A DNA stretch of 64,000 nucleotides from positions 1 to 64,000 of the forward strand of contig MNCI01037704.1 in the NCBI GenBank assembly GCA_015680685.1, given 5' to 3'. Made by a program: the position numbers and the translations under genes. The notes below the pieces were generated by a model. The model saw only the letters and a program-made list of their open reading frames with translations, did not search any database and was not told where the DNA came from. Each line of letters begins with the position of its first letter. The stretch's first letter is position 1. This stretch comes from Gnetum montanum (lineage: Eukaryota; Streptophyta; Gnetopsida; Gnetales; Gnetaceae). Positions 46,580-57,976 of this stretch are shown here, one piece after another.

Positions 46580-47230
46580 ATGCCATTACTAGAGTAAGTG
46601 GAAGGCCTATTTATAATTGTGATGGGCATCCCTATGAAATTACTAGCCTCTGCGGCATTGGTTTGTGTGGGTCCTTTCTACAAAGCATGACAAGTGCCGG
46701 TTTAAGTGATATTTTGGGGTTTTGAATTATGCATCAAGTTGCTTCATTTAAAGAATATTAAAAATTTCGTAATGCATAATTTTTTCTACATAAAATTGTA
46801 ACTTGTGATTTTTTATTTATTTTTTTCTTATTGTATGATTAGAGAATAGCCACATCATCTTTAATTATGCAAAAATTGTTAAAAGTTTTGGATCACATAT
46901 GGAAAATTAAATTGTGATTAATCATATGTAATATAATAAACTTTATCCCATAGGAATTTTTATTGTATTTAATATAATTAATTAGGATGATATGTTAAAT
47001 TATTTTTCTTAATTTACCCACAAGGATTAAGAAAAGAAATATAATTTAACAGGTTCATCGTAAAGATATATGAATTTGTTTGAATTAAAATTTAGCTCAT
47101 AAGCAATTTTATGTCATTTGATTTATATTTTTACATGATTTACATTGGTAAACATGTCTTGTGGTATTTTAACCTCAAATTTAGTGATATAAGCATGTTT
47201 AATTATACAATTGTACAACTTGTAAGCTAC
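46580..47230 (+). other. Leader of the copia element
   Basis: Mostly non-coding, T-rich DNA between primer site and gag. A short open frame at 46462-46725 spans the LTR edge and has no recognisable domain. Confidence 0.5.
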
Positions 47231-47234
47231 TCTA

Positions 47235-47990
47235 ATTTTAAATGTGACATTCCTCAATTAAATGGTGATAATTATAAGGTGTGGAAGGAGAGAATTTTTC
47301 TTCATTTAGGCTAGATGGACATTGATTATGCTATCCATAAAGATGAACCACCTATCATTATAACAACCAAACATCCAAATGATATTGGTAATTATGAAAA
47401 ATGGGAGCAATCTAATCATCTCTTTGTCATGTTTATAAAAATCAAGATCTTAGCTAGAATGTGTGGTTCACTAGAATAGTATGATAATGTGCATGTTTTG
47501 TTAAAGGAAATTGATGAATAATTTGAGTCATCACACAAAGCATTCGCTAACACCTTAATAATAAATAAAGTTCTCATCCATGAAGCTCACTGAAACTCGT
47601 GGTGTGCGTGAGCACATCATGAAAATGAGGGATATAACAACTCAACTCAAAACACTTAAGGTTGAGATGTTAGAATCTTTCGTTATGCACTACATCTCAA
47701 ACATGCTCCCAGCATAGTACAAACCCTTTACGATTTCTTATAACACACATAGAGACAAATGGTCAATGAATGAACTAATGATCATGTGTGTGCAAGAAGA
47801 GGGTAAACTTGCAATGGAAGCAAAAGAGAGTGGGAATCTAATCGCACAAGAAAAGAATAAAGAACAAGACAAAGGCAAGTGGAAGGTCAAATTGCTTGCA
47901 CAAGCTAATATTAAGAAGGAATCCAGATGTTTTTTCTACAAGAAAAAAGGGGCATATAAAGAAGGATTGTCCTAAATATCAGAAATGGGT
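47235..47990 (+). pseudogene. gag: Copia gag (broken)
   Basis: Motifs in order: DIPQLNGDNYKVWKERIFLH, then a TAG where relatives have tryptophan, MDIDYAIHKDEPP, FVMFIKIKILARMCGSLE and LLKEIDE. A frameshifted middle with TRGVREHI-like sequence follows, then NELMIMCVQEEGKLAMEAKE. The end is CFFYKKKGAYKEG, a knuckle with its second cysteine changed to tyrosine and its histidine to tyrosine. At least five stops or frameshifts. Confidence 0.85.
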
Positions 47991-48009
47991 TGAAAAGAAA
48001 AGTACTTAA

Positions 48010-49740
48010 CTCTTACTTATTTATTTTGAATCTAATATGGTTGATATTGGGCATGACACATAGTGGATTGACTTTGGTACTACAATCCATGTTATCAATT
48101 CCTTAAAGGGGGTGCAAAACCTAAGGAAGCTAGTGGAAAATGAGTCTTCCATCTTTTCACGGAACAAGATGTTCTCACATGTGGAGGTAATCAAAACATT
48201 CAAATTAGTTTTAAGAAATGGTTTTTTTTTAGAGTTGGAAAAGACATTTTATATTTCTATTTCAAGGCTTGTATTACTGGGATTTTCCTTTAATTTTTCA
48301 GATATTATATCCAATCTACATTATAGACCTGAACTTATTGGAAGTAGTACATTGATAGATGGTATTTTCAACATTAATTTACAACAAGAAACTTCTTATG
48401 CTTCTATGCATGTCCATGCTAGCATTAATAGATATGTTATGAATGATGAGTCCTCTATGTTGTGGCATTGTAGATTAAGACATATCTCTATTCAAAAAAT
48501 AAAGAGATTAGTAAATGATGGAGTACTTAGTACTCTAGAGTTTACTAACTTTGACACTTATGTGGACTACATAAAGGGAAAGTAGAACAATATGTCAAAG
48601 AAAGATGCCAAGGGGAGTTCAGACATATTAGAGATCATACATACAGATATTTGTAGTCCAAATATGAACGTGTATGGTCAAAAGTATTTCATTAACTTTA
48701 TTAATAATTACTCATGATATATGTATCTCTACCTACTTCATAACAAGAGTAAACCTTTAGATGCATTTAAGTAGTTTAAGGATGAAGTAGAGAAACAATG
48801 TGATAAGCAAATAAAGTTAGTCAGATCTAATAGAGGTGGTGAATACTATGGTAGATATACTGATGATGGACAAGCACTTACTCTATTTGCTAATTTTCTT
48901 CAAGAGCATGGAATTGTTGCCTAGTAAACTATGCCTGGTTCTCCGTACTAGAATGGTGTGGTAGAAAGAAGAAATAAAACATTATTGAACATGATGTAGA
49001 GTATGCTTAGAAACTCCAAGTTTCCTAAGTCCTTATGGACTGAAGCTCTCAAGATGGTGGTGTATATATCAAATAAGTTCCAACCAAGGCTATCTCAAAG
49101 ACACCATTTGAATTATGAAAAGTTTGGAAACCAAGTTTGTGACATATACATGTTTGGGGATGCCCGTTTGAAGTAAGAGTCTATAATCCACAAGAAAAGA
49201 AGCTAGAACCAAAGACCATAAGTGGGTATGTCATTGGATATGCTGAACAGTTTAAGGGATATAGATTTTATTACCCATCACATACAACTAGGTTTGTAGA
49301 ATCAAGGTATGCTAAATTTCTTAAGAATGACTTCATTAGTGGGAGTAGTAGATCCTAGAATATTATTCTTGAGATAGATCATATAGATGCTCAGCCTAAT
49401 ACATTAAATGATAGAATAATTGTTATGAAGAATACGCCTAGAGCACAAATGTGTAATGAACAACAACTAGTCATTGATGTTCCACAAACTACTAATCAAA
49501 AAGTAGTAGATCTAGCTGAACAACAAATACCAAGACCTATTGAATAGCCTATTGAACATCATGATCCTCAAGAGAATGATGAACCAACATTAAGAAGATC
49601 TACTAGAGTAAGGTGATCAATGATTCCTAGTGACCATATGGTGTATCTACAAGAGTCTAACTACAACATAGAAACCAAAAATGATCCTGAAATGTTTTCA
49701 CAAGCCATCAATTGTAAGGAATCTGACTTCTAGTATAATG
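48010..49740 (+). pseudogene. pol: Copia protease and integrase (broken)
   Basis: Protease: WIDFGTTIHVINS at about 48061, where the family has DSG, so the active-site serine is phenylalanine. Integrase zinc finger: LWHCRLRHISIQKIKRLVND, then FDTYVDYIKGK, where two tyrosines replace the metal-binding cysteines. Core: IIHTDICSPNMNVYGQKYF with the first aspartate kept, RSNRGGEYYGRY with asparagine for the second, and NGVVERRNKTLLNMM with the glutamate kept. Then the linker with EPTLRRSTRVR. The frame 48112-48585 is the longest open piece. All these losses are C-to-T or G-to-A. Confidence 0.88.
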
Positions 49741-51230
49741 CCAGAAAGACAAGATGAACCCTATGTCATCTAATGGAGTTTGGAATCTTGTAAAGTTTCC
49801 TAATGATGTGAAAGCAATTGGATGCAAATGGGTCTTCAAGACTAAGAAAGACTCATTGGGAAACATTAAAAGATATAAATCCAAACTTGTCGCTAAAGGT
49901 TTCACTCAAAAGGAGGGAATAGATTACAAGCAAACCTTCTCTTGTATCTAAGAAGGACTCCCTTCATGTTATCGTGGCATTAGTTGCCCATTTTGATCTT
50001 GAATTAGATTAAATGGATGTAAAAATAGCACTCCTCAATCTTTATCTAGAGGAAGAGGTTTATATGAAATAACCTAATGGATTTTCCTCTAGTAATGATG
50101 AGAAATTGGTATGCAAGCTCAAGAAATCCATATATGAATTGAAACAAGCCTCCTGTCAATGGTACTTAAAGTTCTATGATATCATCACTTCATTTGGTTT
50201 TGAAAAAAACATCATGGATCAATGTATATACCAAAAGGCCAGTGGAAGAAAAATCTATTTCCTTGTTCTATATGTGGATGATATCCTTCTTGCAACCAAT
50301 AATAGTGGATTTCTATATGTGGATGATATTCTTCTTGCAACCAATAATAGTGGATTTCTATATGAGGAAAAACATTTTTTCTCTAAGAATTTTGACATGA
50401 AGGATATGGGTGAGGCATCTTATGTCATTGGCATTCAAATCCATAGGCATAGATCTAGATGTATTCTAGGACTATCACAAGAAACCTATATCAATAAAGT
50501 TTTAGAGAGGTTTCAGATGAAAGATTGTTCACCAAGTATAGCATCCATTGTGAAGGGTGACAAGTTTAATTTAAACTAATGCCTTAGGAAGGATTTAGAG
50601 AAAATTTATATGAGAAACATTCTATATGCTTCAGTTTTTGGAAGCCTTATGTATGCTCAGGTATGCACAAGACCTAACATTGCATTTGTTGTGGGAATGT
50701 TGGATAGATATTAGAGTAATCTAGGTATTGACCATTGGAGGGTTGCAAAGAAAGTGATGAGATACCTTCAAGGTATAAAATATTACATGATTATGTATAA
50801 ATGAACTAACTTATTAGAGGTGATTGGCTACTTCAATTCAGACTTTGTTGGCTGTGTTGATTCACGAAAATCAACATCTAGTTATGTTTTATGCTAGCTG
50901 GAGGAGCTATATCTTCGAGGAGTGAAAAGAAAATTTTGGTTGCTACTTCCACGATGGAGGTAGATTTCATTTCTTATTTTGAGGCTACTTCACATGTTTT
51001 ATGGTTAAAGAGTTTCATATTATGGCTTAGAATTAAGAATTTTATATCTAGGCTATTAAGAATGTTTTGTGACAACTCAACTACTATCTTTATGTCTAAG
51101 AATAATAAGAGTGATAGTTGAAGTAAACACATTGACATAAAGTACTTTGCCATAAGCGGATGCATTAAGGAAAAAAAAGTGATCATTGAGCATATATGCA
51201 CTGAATTAATGATAACTAATCCTTTGATAA
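49741..51230 (+). pseudogene. pol: Copia RT and RNase H (broken)
   Basis: Motifs in order: GCKWVFKTKKDSLGNIKRYK, LVAKGFTQKEGIDYKQTFS, AHFDLELD, LVCKLKKSIYELKQASCQWY, the catalytic VLYVDDILLATNNSGF at 50263-50312 (followed by an in-frame second copy), FDMKDMGEASYVIGIQIHRH, LGLSQETYINKVLERFQMKD, GSLMYAQVCTRPNIAFVVGM, YLQGIKYYM, then RNase H with GYFNSDFVGCVDSRKSTSSY, MEVDFISYFEATSHVLWLKS and FCDNSTTIFMSKNNKSDS. The best open frame is 50106-50579. Stops and shifts elsewhere prevent a full enzyme. Confidence 0.92.
50268..50357 (+). repeat. 45-bp in-frame tandem duplication of the RT catalytic motif
   Basis: Unit 1 (50268-50312) and unit 2 (50313-50357) both read CTATATGTGGATGATAT(C/T)C and on to AATAGTGGATTT, with one transition between them. 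Each encodes LYVDDILLATNNSGF. The 15-codon repeat keeps the reading frame. Confidence 0.95.
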
Positions 51231-51583
51231 AAGAAATGCCATCAAAGTCATTTCAAGACCATGTAGTTTGGATGGGACTTGCTTCCATCATGTAATTTGT
51301 TGTATGTAGAACTTTACAGTATTCATAAATATCTTATTCAATTGTGCTATTTTCTCATATGGCTTTCCCATATAGTTATGAGAGAAAATTCACATATGGA
51401 AAGACCTAGCATGAACATTGGTTTATTCATAAAGCTAGTTACCATATAAGGAATTATGTTTGAGAGATAATGCATTGTAATACATAGAATGTGATACTTA
51501 CATTAAGAGGAACTATTGCCATGGTTCATGCATTTATTTCTTGAAATTTGGAGTTGATTAAATATGGAGACCAAGTGGGACAT
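51231..51583 (+). other. Untranslated 3' stretch of the copia element
   Basis: Non-coding sequence between RNase H and the 3' LTR. The purine-rich ATATGGAGACCAAGTGGGAC before the LTR is the likely plus-strand primer. Confidence 0.6.
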
Positions 51584-51975
51584 TGTAACATGCATTATGT
51601 GTTTCCATGTTTATGTGTATGTTAATGCATCAAAGTGGCCTCCATATCTGGTAACACACTTACGCATTGGCATTTGGTCTTTTTTTTTTTCTAATTTCTC
51701 ATGGTAACCGATTCTATGGCCTATAAATTTTTTCTTGATGGGAGAACAAAGGCATCACAAATCACAGTAGGATTATAGTTTTAGTCCCTTTCACAGATGC
51801 TTAGAGGTTGCATACACCATCATTGTAGAGCGCTGGTGTGAAAGAAGAATCCAAACACCAATTTTAATTCAAGACATAAATGGCTAGAGGTCAGTTCCAT
51901 TTGCTTTTGCATTGTGCATTTCTGGTTATCTATGCATGTAAATTTCTTGTACAATCTACAAATTTTTGTATTACA
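51584..51975 (+). repeat. 3' LTR of the copia element
   Basis: Begins TGTAACATGCATTATGTG and ends TTGTATTACA; 392 bp. TATA box TATAAAT at 51722-51728. Many transitions separate it from the 5' LTR. Confidence 0.9.
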
Positions 51976-52282
51976 TCTCACGTAATCATAAGCTACAAGC
52001 TAAAGTTACTCGGAATTGTGAAAACCTTAAACCACTTAATGTGGGGCATACATATTATTTAAATGATGGAGTAACAATGGTAACATTCATCGGTAATCTA
52101 AGATTAAATCAATGGTACTCAGTTATGGGTAGGTATTTGACAAATCCTTAAGATACGTAGTAATGTGCTCTCGCTTTGAGAAACTTGTTTTAAATAATTT
52201 CTTTCTTGTTACAAATGCTAATCTTTCATTCATTGCGAAGAGCTTCCCATGGCTATGATATTTTTTTCTTGAGTTATTATGA
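51976..52282 (+). pseudogene. 3' end of an F-box/LRR-type gene, arm 2 copy
   Basis: The plus strand encodes KLQAKVTRNCENLKPLNVGH, then YLNDGVTMV, and after frameshifts SLRNLF/LNNFFLVTNANLSFI and AKSFPWL. It ends LELL and a TGA at 52280-52282, the same stop as in arm 1. It has more frameshifts and stops than the arm 1 copy. It starts at the copia insertion, and the upstream part of the gene is absent. Confidence 0.6.
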
Positions 52283-52488
52283 GCAAGTATCATGGGTTTG
52301 TACATTGTTTCCATTATTTTGAAATACTTTTTTGGGTCAAATGTTCTCCATCATGTTTCCTTCACCTTTGGTTATGCCTAGTTATTATGAGCAAGTATCA
52401 TGGCCTTGTATATGGTTTCCATTATTTTGAAATACTTAATTGGGCCAAATGTTCTCCATCATGCTTCCTTCACCTTTGGTTATGCCTA
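52273..52488 (+). repeat. 108-bp tandem duplication in arm 2
   Basis: Units 52273-52380 and 52381-52488 both begin GTTATTATGAGCAAGTATCA and end TTTGGTTATGCCTA. The matching place in arm 1 (about 38890-39010) has a single copy, so the duplication arose in arm 2 after the arms separated. Confidence 0.9.
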
Positions 52489-54657
52489 GTTTTGCTCCCT
52501 CTCCATTATTATTCTTAGTCCACTTGATTATTCATTGCTAAATTTATGAGGTTTAGATTGCCATAATATTAAGGATCTTGCAGTTCAATTTGTTCCAGTA
52601 TGTTTGTTGTTGTTGTTGTGCTCTAGTTTGGCATCACTTGGTATGAATAACAAGAATAGGATACATTATAGATTAGGACATGTCATGGTGTAGGCTTGCA
52701 CTAGATGATGTCTATAACAACATGGTTTCGACAACCAATTATTTCAACCTAAACTAAAACACACTCCCAAACATGACATCCACCCTATCCAAAAGCATTC
52801 CAAAAAAAACATATTTTTTGTCAATATGGACTGTATAAATTAGATCACCACCTTTTTATGAATGGTTGGGGCTCTCCTACTAGGGTGGATAACATGGAAA
52901 CTTTTAGGGCCTATTTGCTTACCTTTCTCATCTAGTGAATTAATATTAATTTGGTAAAGTTTACACTTTATAATTATAATTATATATATAATTACTTGCA
53001 TAAATAAATCTAGATTAATGTTAAGATTTTTATTCTTACTCTACATATGTGTAATCAATCTTAGGATTGGTTATCCTATATTTGTATTCATGTGAATTGG
53101 AATTGAAGAAGGCACTTGGGATTGAAGCCACCTTTTTTAAGCTTGTTTATTAAAAGTCTTACCACTATGATTGATCATGATAAGCATAAATTATGTCCAC
53201 CCCATAAAAGAATCTACCATTGCCATTGATGTGTCAACAAATGATGAGCTTATGCTAAGGATAAATTTTCAAGGAAAGAAAAATAAAGAGATTTATAGGT
53301 TAGTTATTTAACATCCTATATAAAGATGACATTTGTCAACTATATCTTTTAATTTTTATGATGGTTATAACTAACTCCCATTAACTTCTATGTTGTTTAT
53401 AACTAATTCTCATTAATTTCTATGGTGGTTATAACAAACTCCAATAGTGGTTATAACACACATTAATTTTCCATAATGATTGTAACTACCAAAAAGCCAC
53501 TATAAAAAGAGTTTCATAGGTCGAAAGAAAAAAGGGGAAAATCAAGAATAATTATTGAATATTTCTAAGAATGGCTTGCTAATTGCACCATCAATTTAGG
53601 TACTTTGTTTAAATCTTGTGAGTTCTTTTCTTCTCATCTTCTCTTAGTTGCTTAGCTAATGGTATAGATAGTATTGTGCTTGGCATTTAATTTTGGGATT
53701 TTTCTAATTGCTCTTATAGCTTTATTTTTGTGCAATTTTAAACTTCTATTTGGTTGCGATGTAAGAGCTTATGTTGTCATTGTAAAAGCATCTTGAGAAA
53801 TTTAATAGCAATTTATTTATGAAATCATCTACAAGTCTAGAGGGTCTAGAAAATCTTTGATACTTTGAGCTGATTTGAAATAGCCTCAATTTTAAAGTAT
53901 TTTCCTTGGTGTTTAATCTTGAAATTTTTAAATCTTTTCTAATAGCTCTATTATTTGCAATTCTTGACAACTATTTCCTAGCCAAATAATAGCTTATATT
54001 TTGTCTTTTACAAGGCATTTTGGTAGTTTAAGAAGAGTTTGTTTTACAAAATTGCTTATTGAACTCAAAGGTATGGACAATTTATAACACTTTGGGTTGA
54101 ATTGGAATAGCTTCATTTTTAAGTGTTTCCTCATGTTCAATTCATCTCACTTAAATGTTTTATATTTCACACAAATATTCTTTCTTTCTTCTTTTGTTTT
54201 AAAATCCATTAAATCTTGCTCTATTTCTAATTTTCTTGTGGATCCTTCTCTTTGAGGAAGATTAGAAGTAGATTTCCACAGAATTGTGCTCTACCATTTT
54301 GATGAAATTTTATTTGTTTCAAGCAATGTACTATAGGAACTATATAAACTGAGTAACTTCACAAAATAGAAATCCTTAATGACTCGTAGTATGTAACAAA
54401 ATTACCTAAATTTTTGTTATAATAGCTAGTTATACTTTCATATACAAAATCAAGCATTTAAACATTCATAGTAGCAAACACACATTTATGCTTAGTTCAC
54501 TCTATTACCACTGAGTTTATTTGAAGGTATCTAGACCTTGGTGTGTCCAAAGACTAGCAAAAATCTAAACTCAAGTTTGAATGAACACCTTCATTTCCCA
54601 TGATTCTAGTCATGGGATCGAAAGTAAATGTTGATAGTCTCAAATAGGTGCCAATAG

Positions 54658-56807
54658 TTACATGGCCAATATTAATTTTTACAAGTTAAATTTGGTCATA
54701 AGATGTGTGTTCCAACTTCAACACCTCACAAATGACTTCTCTATCACAATAATCAAAATGGAAAAAATGGCTAGTAAACTAGTACATAAAATGGGAAAAA
54801 TACATTTCTCCCAGTTCAGTGAGTAGAGAAGAGAAAAAAGTCAACACATGAATCAAGATTGATCAAAGATCATTTCTCTACCCTAGCCCATGTGGTGCAT
54901 TAAGCATAAACTATGAAATGGGAAAATTGGACATTCTTTGACTTGCATAAATGGAATAAGAGTAATATAATCCATTTCAAAATAAAATCAATCCTTGATA
55001 CATGATGTAATGTCAATGCAAAGACACATCATCAAAATTTGACTAGTTATTTTTACAAGTTTAAGCCTAGATGGAGAAAAGGGACTTTGCCCAATTTGTG
55101 AAATAGGCCAAAATAAGTTTATCCTAACTCATGGTGTAATACCTAAAATGGGAAAAGTGGCTAGAAAAATACTATATGAAATTCGATGGAACTAATTCCT
55201 TCCATTTTAGTAATCAAAATGAATGTACCACATAGCACAAACATAGTGCACTTCAAACCCAAAAAGCATATTTAGGCCAAATTTAGGTAATAGACATTTC
55301 TTCCAACTTGCTATTGGGATAAATGACATTTTTTCCAATTCAAAGATAGAATAAAATATAGATAGAAATAAAGAAATGGTTGAATTTCATAATTCCAAAA
55401 ATGGGCCATTTCTTCTTTATCCAAATTTAGAAAGGATACCTCTAGTTTGACCATAACATGAAAATCCAAATTTGTAAAAGCCAATTTCTCCATCTCCGAA
55501 ATGGATAAAATCCATTTGGCCTATTTTACTAATTATCCAACTCATAATTTTTCCATTTTAAAAAAATTGAATGACTAAGAGTCAAGCATGTAGTATCTCC
55601 ATAATTTCAACTATATTAATTACTAGTTCTTTTATTACGTGAAGTTTGAAATAGGTAAAATGACAAGGAAGCTACTCTTTGAGATGGGAAAAAGTTCCTT
55701 TATCCCATTTCCTAAACTCTTAGTGCCTTAAGGTTAAATGGGTTGATTATCATTTTTTCCAATTCACTATTAGATAAACCACATTCTTATCATTTCAAAG
55801 ATCAAATAGAAAATTTCCTAGAAACTTCCATTTAAAAAAGCTAAAATTTAAGTTCAAATAAGGCAACAAATTTTTGAATTGGCCTAAGTTTTTTGAACAC
55901 GAGTAACTACACAAAAAAGTATAAATGGCATATGTATCATCACATGAATTGGAAAAACATGTTTTACCCCATTTCATTAATACAACACTATACAAATTAG
56001 ACCAAACACCATTTCTTCTACTCTACAATTGGGGAAAATTTTCATTATCCTAATTTAAGCCAAAGAATAAAAGAAGACTTGAATAGAAGTAAGAAAAATA
56101 ACCATAATTCTACTTTCCAAATGGGATAAAATAAAAATTTATAACTTCATCAAATGACAACAAAGTTATGACTTGACAAATATCTGGTAAGATTTTAAAA
56201 ATAAAATGGCTTATACATCCCTAGGACTAAGAAAAGTGGAGTTCACAATATGCTAACAGAGAAGGTTAATGATTGAATATAAATGCCTTAAAGAAGACTG
56301 CATTTTAAATGCTCCTTATTAATATGTAAGTTCTTACACCAACCACAATTATGCCTACTACTACAAAGGAGTTTTTGTGAATTTTGTAGAAATCACACAA
56401 AGCTATTTAAAAATATAGAGCTACTTGAAATTCCCAAGGTAATCTATCCAATCGATAAGTCAAACACTTAAGATGCCAAAGAAATACATTAGAACCAAAG
56501 AGGAAACCAATTTTTTATATTAGGATATCCCTATTCAAGCACTTCTAGAATCTTTGCAAGATTTTGACTTATCAATTTTTCAACTATGAAGATGGGCATA
56601 ATCAATGGAAGATCTGTAGCTTCAAAGCCCATATGAGGAGGGCCCAAAATTGATTTTCTATCATGATACCAATCATGATTATGTCTAGAAATTCTAAGTG
56701 CAAGAATTTAGTAAAGAACAAGAGTGGAGAAGTTTCTACTAGTATATGGATATGCATAAAATTAGTAATTTGAGATGTTATCAATTGGGTTTTCGCTAAG
56801 ATAGAAT
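54658..56807 (-). repeat. LTR-like region right of arm 2, with short degenerate repeats
   Basis: No coding signal. It is full of variants of AAAATGGGAAAAATACATTT and AATTTCTCCATTTC spaced irregularly, as in 36650-36990. If the PBS-like site is real, this is the LTR of a minus-strand element. The other LTR is not recognised. It ends where the C3 LTR begins. Confidence 0.35.
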
Positions 56808-57976
56808 TATGGATTATTGAACTTACAAAGAGGGGATGGATAAGTTTTCAAAATCAAAGTTCTTTGGGACAAATAACTTACATCAAATTTAATGTGATTC
56901 CCCAACTTGGGTAGTCCACACTTAAAGGATAGTTCATAAACACAACTCCAAACATTGTTATTCCCAAATATGGTTTGAAGGGTACCATATGCTATACAAG
57001 ATGTAATCTCCACTCCAAAGTGATTTGATGCTATGAATCCACTCAACCCTACAAGGCCTTAACAAGCTTAAAAAGTGGTTTCTAGGATACCACAACCTTT
57101 ACAACTTGAGCTCTACTCTAGAGTGTTATGGTGCTACACCAACACTCAATTTCACAAGATCTCAATAAGCTCAAGCAAGATGCCTTCTCACAAGAAAAAC
57201 ATCAACTCCACAGGCAATAAGGGAGAACAACAATTACAAGGAATGAATGAAACTTAGTTTGTTGATCCTTTCACTGTGAGGTATAGCTCACTTTACAACA
57301 GAAAAAAGATAGTACAATCAGGAGCAATAATGATCACAATGATGTTCAAGTGATTACAAAATGATAGTATAAAATCTTGCATATTTCCAAATGAGAATGA
57401 TGTCTTCTTATAGTCACTATGTTTCCAAATTTACCTTGGAATTCATCTTGAAACTCATGCAACAACTAGCTAACAGTCATGGAAGACATCTTCTTCATGA
57501 CTAAGACATCTTTTTGCATCTAGCCTCCATTTTGGAAAGACATCTTTGTCTGGTGAAAGATGTCTTTGTATAATAAAAGACATCTACTATTTTGTAGAGA
57601 CTTCTTTGCCTATGCTACCTTCAATTTTGACAATATGTCTACTATTTCTTGGAGACATCTTTGTTCACCCTTTCTTTGCACTTTGAATTCTTCATTCCTT
57701 GTCCATAACATTGCACGTCTGCATGCTCCAATGATATCAACATTACTTGTGAGTCATTTGGTCCTTGTCCATGTTCTTTAAATTCTTGCATATACTCTTT
57801 AGACCTTGTGAATGATCTTTTTCTTTTAAGCTTTCCTTTTATCTAAATCATTTCATTCCTTAGCATCTCATCTTGGTTTCCCATGTACTTTATCCTAGAA
57901 ACACAACAACCACACAACGATACAAGCAACCTTTGACTTCATTTTACTTAACATTTTGCACACCAAAAGGTCAACA
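56808..57976 (-). repeat. LTR of copia element C3
   Basis: Plus-strand ends TATGGATTATTGAAC (eroded TGTGGATC) and CCAAAAGGTCAACA; 1169 bp. The AGACATCT/AGATGTCT cluster is at 57480-57665, shorter than in the other copies. Confidence 0.85.

Larger units (their letters stand above)
46150..51975 (+). mobile_element. Complete but inactive Ty1/copia element
   Basis: LTRs at about 46150-46536 and 51584-51975 enclose, in copia order, gag, protease, integrase, RT and RNase H. A primer-binding site (46539-46550) and a purine-rich tract (about 51571-51583, CCAAGTGGGACAT) are present. Flanks TCTCC and TCTCA are an imperfect 5-bp target duplication. The domain sequences resemble the Tork-type side of plant copia, which I judge by eye only. 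Length is about 5.8 kb. It was inserted at the boundary between the HD-Zip fragment and arm 2. Confidence 0.92.
51976..54657 (-). repeat. Inverted-repeat arm 2
   Basis: It matches arm 1 (37001-39350) in reverse orientation: LRR gene end, the conserved downstream stretch, GTGGTTATAACTAACTCC-type words, the decayed ORF (53560-54420, minus) and the PBS-like site (54636-54656, minus). Compared with arm 1, its 52700-52930 stretch has lost nearly every CpG. It has also gained a 108-bp tandem duplication. Confidence 0.85.
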
